From positions 2,046,001 through 2,110,000 of the forward strand of contig OY970265.1 of assembly GCA_963715675.1 (NCBI GenBank): a stretch of 64,000 nt of DNA. Direction: 5' to 3'. A program made the position numbers and the translations under genes. Below are positions 51,662-59,951 of the stretch, piece after piece (the first letter of the stretch is position 1; each line of letters starts with the position of its first letter). The notes below the pieces were generated by a model. It worked only from the letters and a program-made list of their open reading frames with translations, ran no database searches and was not told where the DNA came from. Origin of the DNA: DASVWZ01 sp963715675 (lineage in GTDB: Bacteria > Acidobacteriota > Terriglobia > Terriglobales > Acidobacteriaceae).

Positions 51662-52975
51662 ATGACACGAAATTCAAGGTACGTCCAGCGGTCCTTTTTC
51701 CTGTTGCTGGCATGTCTGGTCTGCGCAGTCCCACTGAACGCGGAGAATCTGCCGCTCAAGCGGGCGGTGGAATTGGCGCTCGGTCACAGCACGGCCATGG
51801 TCTCCGCTCACGCGGACGAGCAGCGCGCATTCGCCTCTTATCTGCAGACGCGCGACCAGTATATTCCGCAGATGGCGGTGGGATCAGGACTGGGCAAAGC
51901 CTGGGGATATCCGCTGTCGCTCGAAGGCTCGGCGCCCTCGATTGTGAATACCACCGCCCAATCCGCCGTCTTGAACCCGGCGCTGCGCGAGTTCGTGCGG
52001 GCCGCGCGCACGGAATATCAGGAGAGCACGCTGCAAACCAAGGATCAGCGGGACCAGGTGATCCAGGATACGGTGCTGAGCTACGCCGAACTCTGCAAGT
52101 GGCAAAGCGTAATCACCCATGCCAGCCGCGAATACGGCGATGCGCTCAAGATGGAACAGCGGGTGAACCAACGAATCCAGGAGGGAGTCGACAGCTCGCT
52201 TGCCCGGAACCAGGCGAGACTGGTGACGGCCCGCGTGTATCTCCGGATTTCTCAAGCCCAGGGAGCAATCGACGTTTTGCGGAACCGCCTCTCGCAATTG
52301 ACCGGCCTGCCCGCCAGTTCGATCGAGGCCGACGCGGATTCCATACCCCAGCTGCCCGAGGTGAAGCAGGAGGACAATCTGGTGAGCAAAGCGGAGCAAT
52401 CCAGTCCTCTGGTGCAGGTTGCGGATCTTCGCGCCACCGCCCTGGATTTTCGCGCCCGCGGTGAACATCGATCCCTGTGGCCGACCCTGGATTTCGCCGC
52501 CCAGTACGCCTTGCTGGCCAGGTTCAACAACTACCAGAATTATTTCCAACCCGGCAGTTTCCAGCAGCACAACGCGACGGTGGGCGTAGTGATTCGCTTC
52601 CCTTTCCTGAATCTTTCGCAGCACGCCCGGGCACAGGCAGCCGATGCGGACGCGCTGCATGCCAGAAAAGATATGGATGCCACCAAGGACCGCCTGTCCG
52701 AGCAGACCTTGAAACTGCAGCGATCGGTGGAACAACTCGCAGCCGCAGACCAAGTGGTGGACCTGGAATACCAGATCGCAAAATCGAATCTGGACGCGAT
52801 CCAGATCCGAATGGATTCGGGCAGCGCCACCTGGCACGACGCGGAGGACGCGCGAGTCCAGGCCAACGAACGTTACGGCGCGCTAGAGGACGCGAACTTT
52901 GAGCTGGAGCGAGCACGCATCACGCTTCTGCGGGTTACCGGAGAATTGGGGAACTGGGTCGGAGTGGCCCCGTAA
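51662..52975 (+). CDS. TolC-family outer-membrane efflux protein
   Basis: 437 residues from ATG 51662 with AAGGTGA upstream and a signal peptide (SFFLLLACLVCAVPLNA). The two long coiled-coil helical pairs typical of TolC are visible (about 30-170 and 240-430), separated by short beta segments (YALLARFNNYQNYF and FNATVGVVIRFPFLN-like). The repeat-like structure supports a trimeric outer-membrane channel. It closes the membrane-fusion/TPR/TolC operon. Substrate unknown. Confidence 0.92.
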   Translation: MTRNSRYVQRSFFLLLACLVCAVPLNAENLPLKRAVELALGHSTAMVSAHADEQRAFASYLQTRDQYIPQMAVGSGLGKAWGYPLSLEGSAPSIVNTTAQSAVLNPALREFVRAARTEYQESTLQTKDQRDQVIQDTVLSYAELCKWQSVITHASREYGDALKMEQRVNQRIQEGVDSSLARNQARLVTARVYLRISQAQGAIDVLRNRLSQLTGLPASSIEADADSIPQLPEVKQEDNLVSKAEQSSPLVQVADLRATALDFRARGEHRSLWPTLDFAAQYALLARFNNYQNYFQPGSFQQHNATVGVVIRFPFLNLSQHARAQAADADALHARKDMDATKDRLSEQTLKLQRSVEQLAAADQVVDLEYQIAKSNLDAIQIRMDSGSATWHDAEDARVQANERYGALEDANFELERARITLLRVTGELGNWVGVAP

Positions 52976-53214
52976 GGCGAAGTGCCTTTGCTGAGTAGTT
53001 CCCCAAAGCAGCCCCGCAGGAGGTCCTTTTTCCCCGCTCAGGGCGTCCCCTAGCCCATTCGCCGTAAACCCTTTGAGAATGCTGCGATAAAAGGTAAACT
53101 GTAATCAAAACTAGTGGGGAAATTTCTGTTCAAACGGCTTTCGATGTGCCGGGTTGTGTACCCTGGGCACGGGGAGAAGCACATCGGAAGTGTTACCATG
53201 AAATGATTGACTCT

Positions 53215-54693
53215 ATGCCATTAAAAACATTGTTCCTGAATCCGCCTTCGTTCGAGAATTTCGACGGGGGAGCCGGGTCCCGCTGGCCCGCCACGCGCGA
53301 AATTGAATCCTATTGGTATCCGGTGTGGCTGGCCTATCCGGCAGGCATGATCGAGGGAGCGCGGCTTCTGGATGCCCCTCCGCACCACATTTCGGCGGAG
53401 GAAACCATCCAGATTGCGCGCGACTACGAGTTCCTGGTGCTGTTTACCAGCACTCCGGGATTCCCCGGCGATATCCGCATTGCGCAGAAGATCAAAGAAG
53501 TGAATCCCGGGATCAAGATCGCCTTCGTCGGACCGCACGTTAGCGTGCTTCCGGAGAAGTCTCTGAAAGCCAGCCCGGTGATCGACTTTGTGGTGCGCAA
53601 GGAATTCGACCACGCGGTGGCAGACTTCGCTCACGGGAAGCCGGTAGAAGAGATTCCGGGGGCCTCCTATTTCAAGAACGGGGCCGTCGTGCACAATGCC
53701 GACAGCGCGCAGATTCAGGACCTGGATTCTCTGCCGCACGTCACCGACGTCTACAAGCGCGATTTGGATGTGACCAAGTACAACGTTCCGTTCCTGCTCT
53801 ACCCGTTTGTATCGCTGTATACCACGCGTGGCTGTCCGGCGCAGTGCACATTTTGCCTGTGGCCACAAACCCTCAGCGGGCATCCCTGGCGCAAACGTTC
53901 CGCCGACGACGTGGCGCGCGAAATGGCGAAGGCCAAAGAGTACTGGCCGAACGTGCGGGAGTTTTTCTTCGACGACGACACCTTCAACATTCAGAAGGCC
54001 CGGACCATTGAGCTTTGCGGCAAGCTCAAACCCCTGAATCTCACCTGGTCCTGCACCTCGCGGGTCACCACGGATTACGAAACCTTGAAAGCCATGAAGG
54101 AGGCCGGCTGCCGCCTGCTGATCGTCGGCTATGAATCCGGAGACCCGCAGATCCTGAAGAACATCAAGAAGGGCGCTACGATTGAGCGCGCCCGGCAGTT
54201 CACCCAGGACTGTCACAAGCTGGGGTTAGTGGTTCACGGCGACTTTATTCTGGGTTTGCCCGGTGAAACTCGCGAGACCATTAACAACACGATCAAGTTT
54301 GCCAAGGAGTTGGACGTGGAAACCATTCAGGTTTCTGTCGCCCACGCCTATCCTGGTACGGAGTTGTACGATTACGCGGTCAGCAACGGCTTCATGGTGG
54401 GGGACGAAAAAATGCTCGACGAGGCCGGCCATCAACTCGCTCAGATCCAGTACCCCGGCCTGCCGGCCGACGAGATCCTGTCCGCCGTTCATCGCTTTTA
54501 CGATGAGTACTACTTCCGCCCGAAGGCGGCGTTCCGCATCCTGAGAAAAGCGGCGTTCAACGGTGTCGAACGGCGGCGGTTGTACAAAGAGGCTAGAACC
54601 TTCCTGAAGACTCGCGCCATGCGCAATAAGTGGGTAAAGGCAAAGCGCGAGGAGCATGAGTCGGCGACCGCCACGGAGCCGGCAAAGGCCTAG
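53215..54693 (+). CDS. hpnJ: Hopanoid radical SAM protein HpnJ
   Basis: 492 residues from ATG 53215. A cobalamin-binding-like N-terminal domain (NPPSFENFDGGAGSRWPATR, VGPHVSVLPEKSLK) precedes the radical SAM core with the cluster motif CPAQCTFC (C207, C211, C214), DDDTFNIQKAR and DFILGLPGETRETI. The N-terminal PPSFENFDGGAGSR and FLLYPFVSLYTTRGCPAQC segments are diagnostic of HpnJ. It acts on the hopanoid C35 side chain, at the ring-contraction step of cyclitol-ether formation in studied species. Two EamA genes follow immediately, and the hpn operon lies convergent downstream. Confidence 0.93.
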   Translation: MPLKTLFLNPPSFENFDGGAGSRWPATREIESYWYPVWLAYPAGMIEGARLLDAPPHHISAEETIQIARDYEFLVLFTSTPGFPGDIRIAQKIKEVNPGIKIAFVGPHVSVLPEKSLKASPVIDFVVRKEFDHAVADFAHGKPVEEIPGASYFKNGAVVHNADSAQIQDLDSLPHVTDVYKRDLDVTKYNVPFLLYPFVSLYTTRGCPAQCTFCLWPQTLSGHPWRKRSADDVAREMAKAKEYWPNVREFFFDDDTFNIQKARTIELCGKLKPLNLTWSCTSRVTTDYETLKAMKEAGCRLLIVGYESGDPQILKNIKKGATIERARQFTQDCHKLGLVVHGDFILGLPGETRETINNTIKFAKELDVETIQVSVAHAYPGTELYDYAVSNGFMVGDEKMLDEAGHQLAQIQYPGLPADEILSAVHRFYDEYYFRPKAAFRILRKAAFNGVERRRLYKEARTFLKTRAMRNKWVKAKREEHESATATEPAKA

Positions 54694-54700
54694 GAGGCCG

Positions 54701-55141
54701 GTGACTTTTCGTAAGTACTGGGTTCTCGCCGGAGTGACGCTGTTCTCCACTGTGGGGGACACTTTGCTTTCCCGCGGCATGAAAGAGGCGGGCAGCATCT
54801 CGCTGCAGCACCTCAGCAGCGTTTTTCTGATGGTGCTTCATCCCGGAATCGCGCTGGGAATTTTTTTTCTGCTGGCGTTTTTCGCCTGCTACATGACCGC
54901 CCTCTCCTGGGCGGATCTGACGTACGTTCTGCCGGCGACTTCGCTGAGCTACGTGCTGTTGACCATCATCGCCCGCGTTCTGCTGCACGAGAATGTGAGC
55001 CTGGGCCGCTGGCTTGGCGTGTTGCTGATCTCGGCCGGCGTGGGATTCGTGACGCAGGGCCCGGCGCTTACCCATAAGCGGTGCGCGGCAGAACCGCAAC
55101 GCCATCCCGCCGAATCGCTCATCACCGAGGTGCCGCAATGA
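54701..55141 (+). CDS. Half-size EamA/SMR-like transporter (first of a pair)
   Basis: About 146 residues with four to five hydrophobic helices, a single DMT/EamA-type half. GTG 54701 follows AGGAGG at 54692-54697 with an unusually short spacing of three bases; a longer frame opens at 54656 inside hpnJ. The motif FSTVGDTLLSRGMKEAG (N-terminal) and DLTYVLPATSLSYVLLT match the paralogue downstream. Four bases at the end overlap the next gene (ATGA). It probably forms a heterodimer with that partner, as two-gene SMR systems do. Its position after hpnJ suggests hopanoid or glycolipid movement. Confidence 0.85.
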   Translation: MTFRKYWVLAGVTLFSTVGDTLLSRGMKEAGSISLQHLSSVFLMVLHPGIALGIFFLLAFFACYMTALSWADLTYVLPATSLSYVLLTIIARVLLHENVSLGRWLGVLLISAGVGFVTQGPALTHKRCAAEPQRHPAESLITEVPQ

Positions 55142-55518
55142 GCCAGATCTACGCTTGGTGCGCCGTGGCCGCGATTGTCCTGACTTCGACCACCGGAGAT
55201 GTGCTGCTGTCGCGCGCCATGAAGCAGGTCGGCGACGTGCACGAACTCTGGAAGCATCACGGCCCGCTTGCCATTGTGAAGCGCATCCTGGGCACTCCTA
55301 CGTTTTTTCTTGGAATCCTTGCCATGGCGATCGCGTTCTACAGCCTGCTGTTCGGCCTTTCCTGGGGAGACGTGAGTTTGGTCGTGCCCGCTTCGGCTTC
55401 GCTCACGTTCGTCACGAATGCCATTGCGGCAAAGATATTTCTTCATGAGCATGTCGATCGGCGAAGGTGGATTGCGGCGGTGCTGGTGGCGGGCGGCGTG
55501 GTGCTGTTGGCGGTGTAG
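55138..55518 (+). CDS. Half-size EamA/SMR-like transporter (second of a pair)
   Basis: 126 residues from ATG 55138, overlapping the first transporter by four bases. Four predicted transmembrane helices with a paralogous N-terminus (STTGDVLLSRAMKQVGDV) and a late DVSLVVPASASLTFVTNA segment resembling the first protein's. Each alone is too short for a full EamA protein, so they are likely to work as a heterodimer. It ends 28 bases from hpnE, which points toward it. Substrate unknown. Confidence 0.86.
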   Translation: MSQIYAWCAVAAIVLTSTTGDVLLSRAMKQVGDVHELWKHHGPLAIVKRILGTPTFFLGILAMAIAFYSLLFGLSWGDVSLVVPASASLTFVTNAIAAKIFLHEHVDRRRWIAAVLVAGGVVLLAV

Positions 55519-55546
55519 CCAGCGCAACTTCAGCGTTTCGCCCTCT

Positions 55547-56944
55547 TCAGGAACGAAATACTCGCATGAAACCAGCGGCCGGCAAATCTGGAACAAGAAA
55601 CTTCGCGCTCTTGCCGGCAGCCTGCGACAGAGCCTCCGCCGCAAGATAACCACTGCGCACCGCTCCTTCCATGGTGGCGGGCCATCCGGTGGCAATCCAG
55701 TCCCCCGCCAGAAAGACTCGCGGCCAGGCGGTCTGCGGCATGGGCCGGTACTGATCGATTCCCGGCCTCGGCGAATACGTCGCGTGGACTTCCTTGATTA
55801 CCGTCGATTTCACCAGATTCGCATCCCGCGCACCGGGGAAGAATTCGCGCAGTTCGGCCAGCGCCAGATCGATAATCTCCGGCTTCGATTTGTCCACTAA
55901 GTGGTGCGATGAGCTCACGACCAATTCCACGTAGCTGCCGTTCCCCATAGGCTGCTTCAGCAACATGGATTTGTGGAACATCCATTGGATGGTGCGATCC
56001 AACAGAACAGCGTGTTCGAGGTCGGTGATCTGGCGGTCAAACCACAGATGAATCCCGGTGATGGGGGAAGTGGAAAACTGAGCCAGAGTTTTACGAAGCG
56101 TTTCGGCAGTTCGATCTTCCGGCAGGATGCGAGAGAGTACGTCAAAAGGGACGGCGAACACGGCATAGTCGAACTTCTCGGCTTGTCCTCCCACTTGCAA
56201 CTGAACGCCGTCCGTCCCGGACACGAATGATTCAACGCTGTTGCGCAATCGGAGTTGGCCGCCTCGCGCCGTGATGTAGTCTCCTGCCACGCTGTACAGG
56301 TCAGTGAGTGGGACCGTGGGCACTCCCATGCTTCCGGCAGCGGCCGACTTCAGAAACGATTCGCGCACCACCTGGGCCGCATAGGGAACGGAAACTTGGT
56401 CGAGGTCCTCGTTCAAGGCACTGACCAGGATCGTCTTCCAGAAACGGTCGATCGCCCGCCCGGTTTGACCATGCTGACGAAGCCAGCGCAGAAAGGTCTG
56501 GTCATCGTCCCGTGGCGTCGCCGGAGCGAGAGCCATCATGGCAGCGGCGATGGCCAGTTTGTCGGAAATGTTCAGGCACGCCGTCCGCAAGAACGAAGGC
56601 GCAGTGTGGAGGGGCGCGGGCAGCGAAGACGGCCCAATCACCGAGGCGCGGCCACCGGGTTCCAGAAAGGTCAAGCGGTCAAACCAGCGGATTTTGTCCT
56701 GCACCCCGATCCGCTCATAGAACTGCACCAGATTGGTGCAGCAACCCAGCAACACGTGTTGGCAGTTGTCCACCACTTCGCCGGTGCCGGGATGCTGATA
56801 GGAGGAGGCGCGGCCGCCGAGATACGGACGGCGCTCGAACAAGGTCACCTGAAAGCCACTGCCGGCCAGAGCGCAGCCAGCGGCCAGCCCTGCCAGGCCG
56901 CCTCCCACCACGGCAACTTGCTTTGTGGAGGACGGTTTCATCAC
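55547..56944 (-). CDS. hpnE: Hydroxysqualene dehydroxylase HpnE
   Basis: 465 residues, a FAD amine-oxidase-like enzyme. It reduces hydroxysqualene to squalene in the HpnCDE route. FAD-binding dinucleotide fold at VAVVGGGLAGLAAGCALAG (about 10-28), then GGRASSY, and the late FAD site RVFLAGDWIATGWPATMEGAV (in parts: FLAGDWIATG, ATMEGAV). The C-terminal tail is about 30 residues longer than usual. It overlaps hpnD by four bases (ATGA), and hpnD overlaps hpnC, so the three are translationally coupled. It converges with the EamA pair. Confidence 0.94.
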   Translation of the reverse strand: MMKPSSTKQVAVVGGGLAGLAAGCALAGSGFQVTLFERRPYLGGRASSYQHPGTGEVVDNCQHVLLGCCTNLVQFYERIGVQDKIRWFDRLTFLEPGGRASVIGPSSLPAPLHTAPSFLRTACLNISDKLAIAAAMMALAPATPRDDDQTFLRWLRQHGQTGRAIDRFWKTILVSALNEDLDQVSVPYAAQVVRESFLKSAAAGSMGVPTVPLTDLYSVAGDYITARGGQLRLRNSVESFVSGTDGVQLQVGGQAEKFDYAVFAVPFDVLSRILPEDRTAETLRKTLAQFSTSPITGIHLWFDRQITDLEHAVLLDRTIQWMFHKSMLLKQPMGNGSYVELVVSSSHHLVDKSKPEIIDLALAELREFFPGARDANLVKSTVIKEVHATYSPRPGIDQYRPMPQTAWPRVFLAGDWIATGWPATMEGAVRSGYLAAEALSQAAGKSAKFLVPDLPAAGFMRVFRS

Positions 56945-57894
56945 AGCAGGCGCTTCAGAAACCCCTTCCCCAGAACGGTGAGCTTCTCGCGGACGCTGAG
57001 ACTGACCTTGCCGTGAAATACGTCATATTGCCGCGCGGCGATCTTCTCGAGCAGGTTTCGGTAAATGGTCAGCAACACCCAAAGCGCTGCCTGGCTGTCT
57101 TCCTCCACTAATGGGATCAGATCTTCTCCGGCTTGGTAGTACTCCCGGGCCCGAGCCGCTTCCAGTTCGAGCAACGGTCGAAAACGGGCAGCATCGGTGG
57201 TGACCGCCAATTCCGATGCGGAGATGCCGAACCTCGCCAAGTCTTCTCCGGGCAGATAGACGCGGTTCATGGCGGCATCTTCTTTCACATCCCGAATGAT
57301 GTTGGTGAGTTGAAAGGCGAGGCCGCAGCGCTCGGCCAGGGGCTCGGCGCCAGGGTCGCGGTAGCCGAAGATGCGAATGCAGACCAGCCCCACCACGGAA
57401 GCGACCCGATAGCAGTACATTCGCAGGTCGTCGAAAGTGCGGTAGCGCACCTCAGAAACCGTGTCCAGGCCGGGAACCGGGCTTTCCGTCTCCAAGTCCA
57501 TGGCGGTGCCGTAGGCGAGCTGGTCGAGCAACTCCGTACTGATCTTGTAACGGCGCTGCGCATCGGCGAGGGCCAGCAGCACTGGTTCATCGGTCGGATA
57601 TCCAGCAAGCGCCCGGTGAACCGAGTCCAGCCACGCCGCCAGTTTCTGCCGTTTCTCGGGCAGGGGCAAAGCGGGGTCGTCCGCAATGTCATCACAGCCG
57701 CGCATGAATGCGTAGACGGCGCACAATGCTTGACGCTTGGGCTGGGGAAGCACCAGGAACGCGTAATAAAAGTTCCTGGCCGCGGTTCGGGAGATCCCGC
57801 GGCAAACGGAATAGGCCACCGCCAACTGGGAATCGGTTGGGACGAAGGGCATCGGGGCCGGCTGCACCGCGGTACTCACAGCATCTTTCCCCAA
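56941..57894 (-). CDS. hpnD: Presqualene diphosphate synthase HpnD
   Basis: 317 residues of the squalene/phytoene synthase family. It joins two farnesyl diphosphates to presqualene diphosphate. First aspartate motif: FMRGCDDIADD (about 62-72). Second: FQLTNIIRDVKEDAAMNR (about 190-207). RVYLPGEDLARFGIS follows. It is the middle gene of the hpnCDE set: 19 bases overlap hpnC and four bases overlap hpnE. The start may be nearer to residue 15 (MPFVPTDSQ). Confidence 0.93.
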   Translation of the reverse strand: MGKDAVSTAVQPAPMPFVPTDSQLAVAYSVCRGISRTAARNFYYAFLVLPQPKRQALCAVYAFMRGCDDIADDPALPLPEKRQKLAAWLDSVHRALAGYPTDEPVLLALADAQRRYKISTELLDQLAYGTAMDLETESPVPGLDTVSEVRYRTFDDLRMYCYRVASVVGLVCIRIFGYRDPGAEPLAERCGLAFQLTNIIRDVKEDAAMNRVYLPGEDLARFGISASELAVTTDAARFRPLLELEAARAREYYQAGEDLIPLVEEDSQAALWVLLTIYRNLLEKIAARQYDVFHGKVSLSVREKLTVLGKGFLKRLL

Positions 57895-58826
57895 GCGGCC
57901 CGCGCCACCAGGGCGAGCTTCCTGAGTTGGGAAATCTTCGGCCGCCGTCCCAGTACGTTGTATCCCTGAGACTCGATGGCGCTCAGGATTTCCTGGCCGC
58001 CACGGCTGAACAGTGCAAGATCAATGGCAAGTTCGCGATCGACCTTTTCAATCAGAGGCAGTCCCCGGTCGAACCAGTCGCGCGCACGATCCACTTCGAA
58101 ACGCATCAGGTCGCAGAATTGCGCAGTGTTGCGCCCGGCGGCGATATCTTCCTCGGACACGCTGAATCGCCGAAGATCCTCGAGCGGAAGATAGATGCGC
58201 CCCTTTTCGTAGTCGACACTGACGTCCTGCCAGAAATTCGCCAGCTGCAAGGCGGTGCAGGTGGAATCCGCAAGAGCCTGCCGCTCCGCATCGCGATAGC
58301 CGCAAAGATAAAGCACGAGATGGCCCACCGGATTGGCGGAGTATCGGCAGTATCCGACAACATCCTCAAACGTTTCGTACCGCGTGACTCGCTGATCCTG
58401 GCGAAAGGCGGCCAACAGATCGGCGAAGGTCTGCCGCGGAATGTCAAATTTCTCGACCGTTTCCGCCAGCGCAACAAACACCGGATGCCGCGGACTCCCG
58501 CTGTAGCACGCGTCCAGCTCGGCTTCCCACTGGTCGAGCAGTTGGAGAGCAACGTTGGCATTCCCAACTTCATCTCCAAGATCGTCCGAGATCCGGCAGT
58601 AGGCATAAACGTTGTAGAAGTGCTGGCGCAGCCGCTCCGGAAGAAACCAGGTCGCAACCGAAAAATTCTCGTAATGGGTGCGCGCCAGCCGGCGGCAGTA
58701 GCCCTGCGCCCGCATCAGGCTGGGAGCCTGCTGCGGAATGGCATACTCGGGCGGAAGGTTGCTCCAGTCGGCAATCGCCGCGGAAGTGGAGAGGACCGCG
58801 GAGTCGTTGCTGGCAATGAATGACAT
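57876..58826 (-). CDS. hpnC: Hydroxysqualene synthase HpnC
   Basis: 316 residues of the squalene/phytoene synthase family, the HpnC branch. It converts presqualene diphosphate to hydroxysqualene. First acidic motif: RISDDLGDEVGN (about 78-89). Second: NFWQDVSVDYEKGRIYL (about 204-220). ARTHYENFSVATWFLP near the N-terminus is an HpnC hallmark. It overlaps hpnD by 19 bases. With hpnD and hpnE it supplies squalene to squalene-hopene cyclase, whose gene is not in this window. Confidence 0.93.
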   Translation of the reverse strand: MSFIASNDSAVLSTSAAIADWSNLPPEYAIPQQAPSLMRAQGYCRRLARTHYENFSVATWFLPERLRQHFYNVYAYCRISDDLGDEVGNANVALQLLDQWEAELDACYSGSPRHPVFVALAETVEKFDIPRQTFADLLAAFRQDQRVTRYETFEDVVGYCRYSANPVGHLVLYLCGYRDAERQALADSTCTALQLANFWQDVSVDYEKGRIYLPLEDLRRFSVSEEDIAAGRNTAQFCDLMRFEVDRARDWFDRGLPLIEKVDRELAIDLALFSRGGQEILSAIESQGYNVLGRRPKISQLRKLALVARAAWGKML

Positions 58827-58883
58827 GGTCAGTTCCGTCCTCCCGGATGCAGTTCGCGAACCCTGGTCAGAATTCTGGCCGCC

Positions 58884-59951
58884 CTAGTGTCCAGGTATGA
58901 TGGCGGTCTTGATATCGCCGTTGCGGTTCAGCATGTGATGCAAGACCTGCTGCAGGCGCGAGAGCGGCGCCTCGCCGGTAATGTAGTCCGTGGAGCGAAC
59001 CTTCTTTTCCGCGATCAGCGCAAACGCCCGGCGTACCGTCTCCGGCGTGTGATGGAAGGTCGCCTTGAGCGTGACTTCAGAATAGTGCAGCCGGTTGGTA
59101 TCCAATTGCACCTTGGTTCCGCTGGCACATCCGCCAAAGAAATTCACCGTGCCGCCCTTGCGCACCATGTCGATGGCCCACTCCCAGGCCTCGGTTCGCC
59201 CGACCGCTTCGATGACCACGTCCCCTCCTCGTTTTTCGGGGGACAGCATCCGCACCGCTTCGACGGGATCCTTCACTTTCGTGAACTGCACCACTTCTTG
59301 TGCACCCATGTGTTTGGCAGCAGTGGCTTGGGAATCGCGCTTGACCACGGCAATCACATTGCACCCCACCGCCCGGGCGACCTGCACAAACATCAGGCCG
59401 ATCGGACCTCCGCCAATCACGGTTACGGTATCTCCGATCTCTACTCCCGTTTCATGCAAGCCGCGCAGCACGCAGGCCAGCGGCTCGACCATGGCGGCTT
59501 CTTCGAAACTGACATGCGGCGGAATGGCGAGCATGTTGGTTTCCACAATGCGCCGCGGCACGCGGATGTATTCCGCATACGCGCCGTTGTTGAACAACAG
59601 GTCCTCGCACAGGTTCTCCTGGTGCTTGGAGCAGTAAAAGCACATGCCGCAGGGGGCAGAATTCAAGGCCACCACGCGCATCCCCCTGCGGAATCCGCGC
59701 ACCCCCGATCCCACTTCCTCAATCACCCCCGCTAATTCGTGACCGAACAGGGCGGGCGGCACGATCATGCGCGCGTGATACCCCCGCTGATAGACCTTCA
59801 GGTCGGTTCCACAGGTCAAGGCCACTTGCACCTTCACCAGAACTTCCCCGTCTCCCACCCGGGGAATCGGAACTCTTTCAATCTTCACATCCTCTTTGCC
59901 ATAGAGGACTGCTGCGGTCATCTTCCCGTTCACTCTGGACTCCTTCCCCAC
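58884..59951 (-). CDS. Zinc-dependent dehydrogenase (MDR family) in the hopanoid operon, second copy
   Basis: 355 residues of the medium-chain dehydrogenase family. Catalytic zinc ligands: CGTDLK (C about 48), GHELAG. Structural zinc: PCGMCFYCSKHQENLC (four Cys, about 100-115). Cofactor site: VIGGGPIGLMFVQVA. The start may be ATG 59921 (MTAAVLYGKEDV), which removes a 22-base overlap with the upstream dehydrogenase. It resembles the first copy but is clearly diverged. The role in the hopanoid pathway is unassigned; oxidation of a side-chain alcohol is an obvious candidate. Confidence 0.9.
   Translation of the reverse strand: MGKESRVNGKMTAAVLYGKEDVKIERVPIPRVGDGEVLVKVQVALTCGTDLKVYQRGYHARMIVPPALFGHELAGVIEEVGSGVRGFRRGMRVVALNSAPCGMCFYCSKHQENLCEDLLFNNGAYAEYIRVPRRIVETNMLAIPPHVSFEEAAMVEPLACVLRGLHETGVEIGDTVTVIGGGPIGLMFVQVARAVGCNVIAVVKRDSQATAAKHMGAQEVVQFTKVKDPVEAVRMLSPEKRGGDVVIEAVGRTEAWEWAIDMVRKGGTVNFFGGCASGTKVQLDTNRLHYSEVTLKATFHHTPETVRRAFALIAEKKVRSTDYITGEAPLSRLQQVLHHMLNRNGDIKTAIIPGH

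Noticed and set aside
57708..58823. 371-codon + strand frame
   Set aside because: Antisense to hpnC and hpnD, which have unambiguous motifs.
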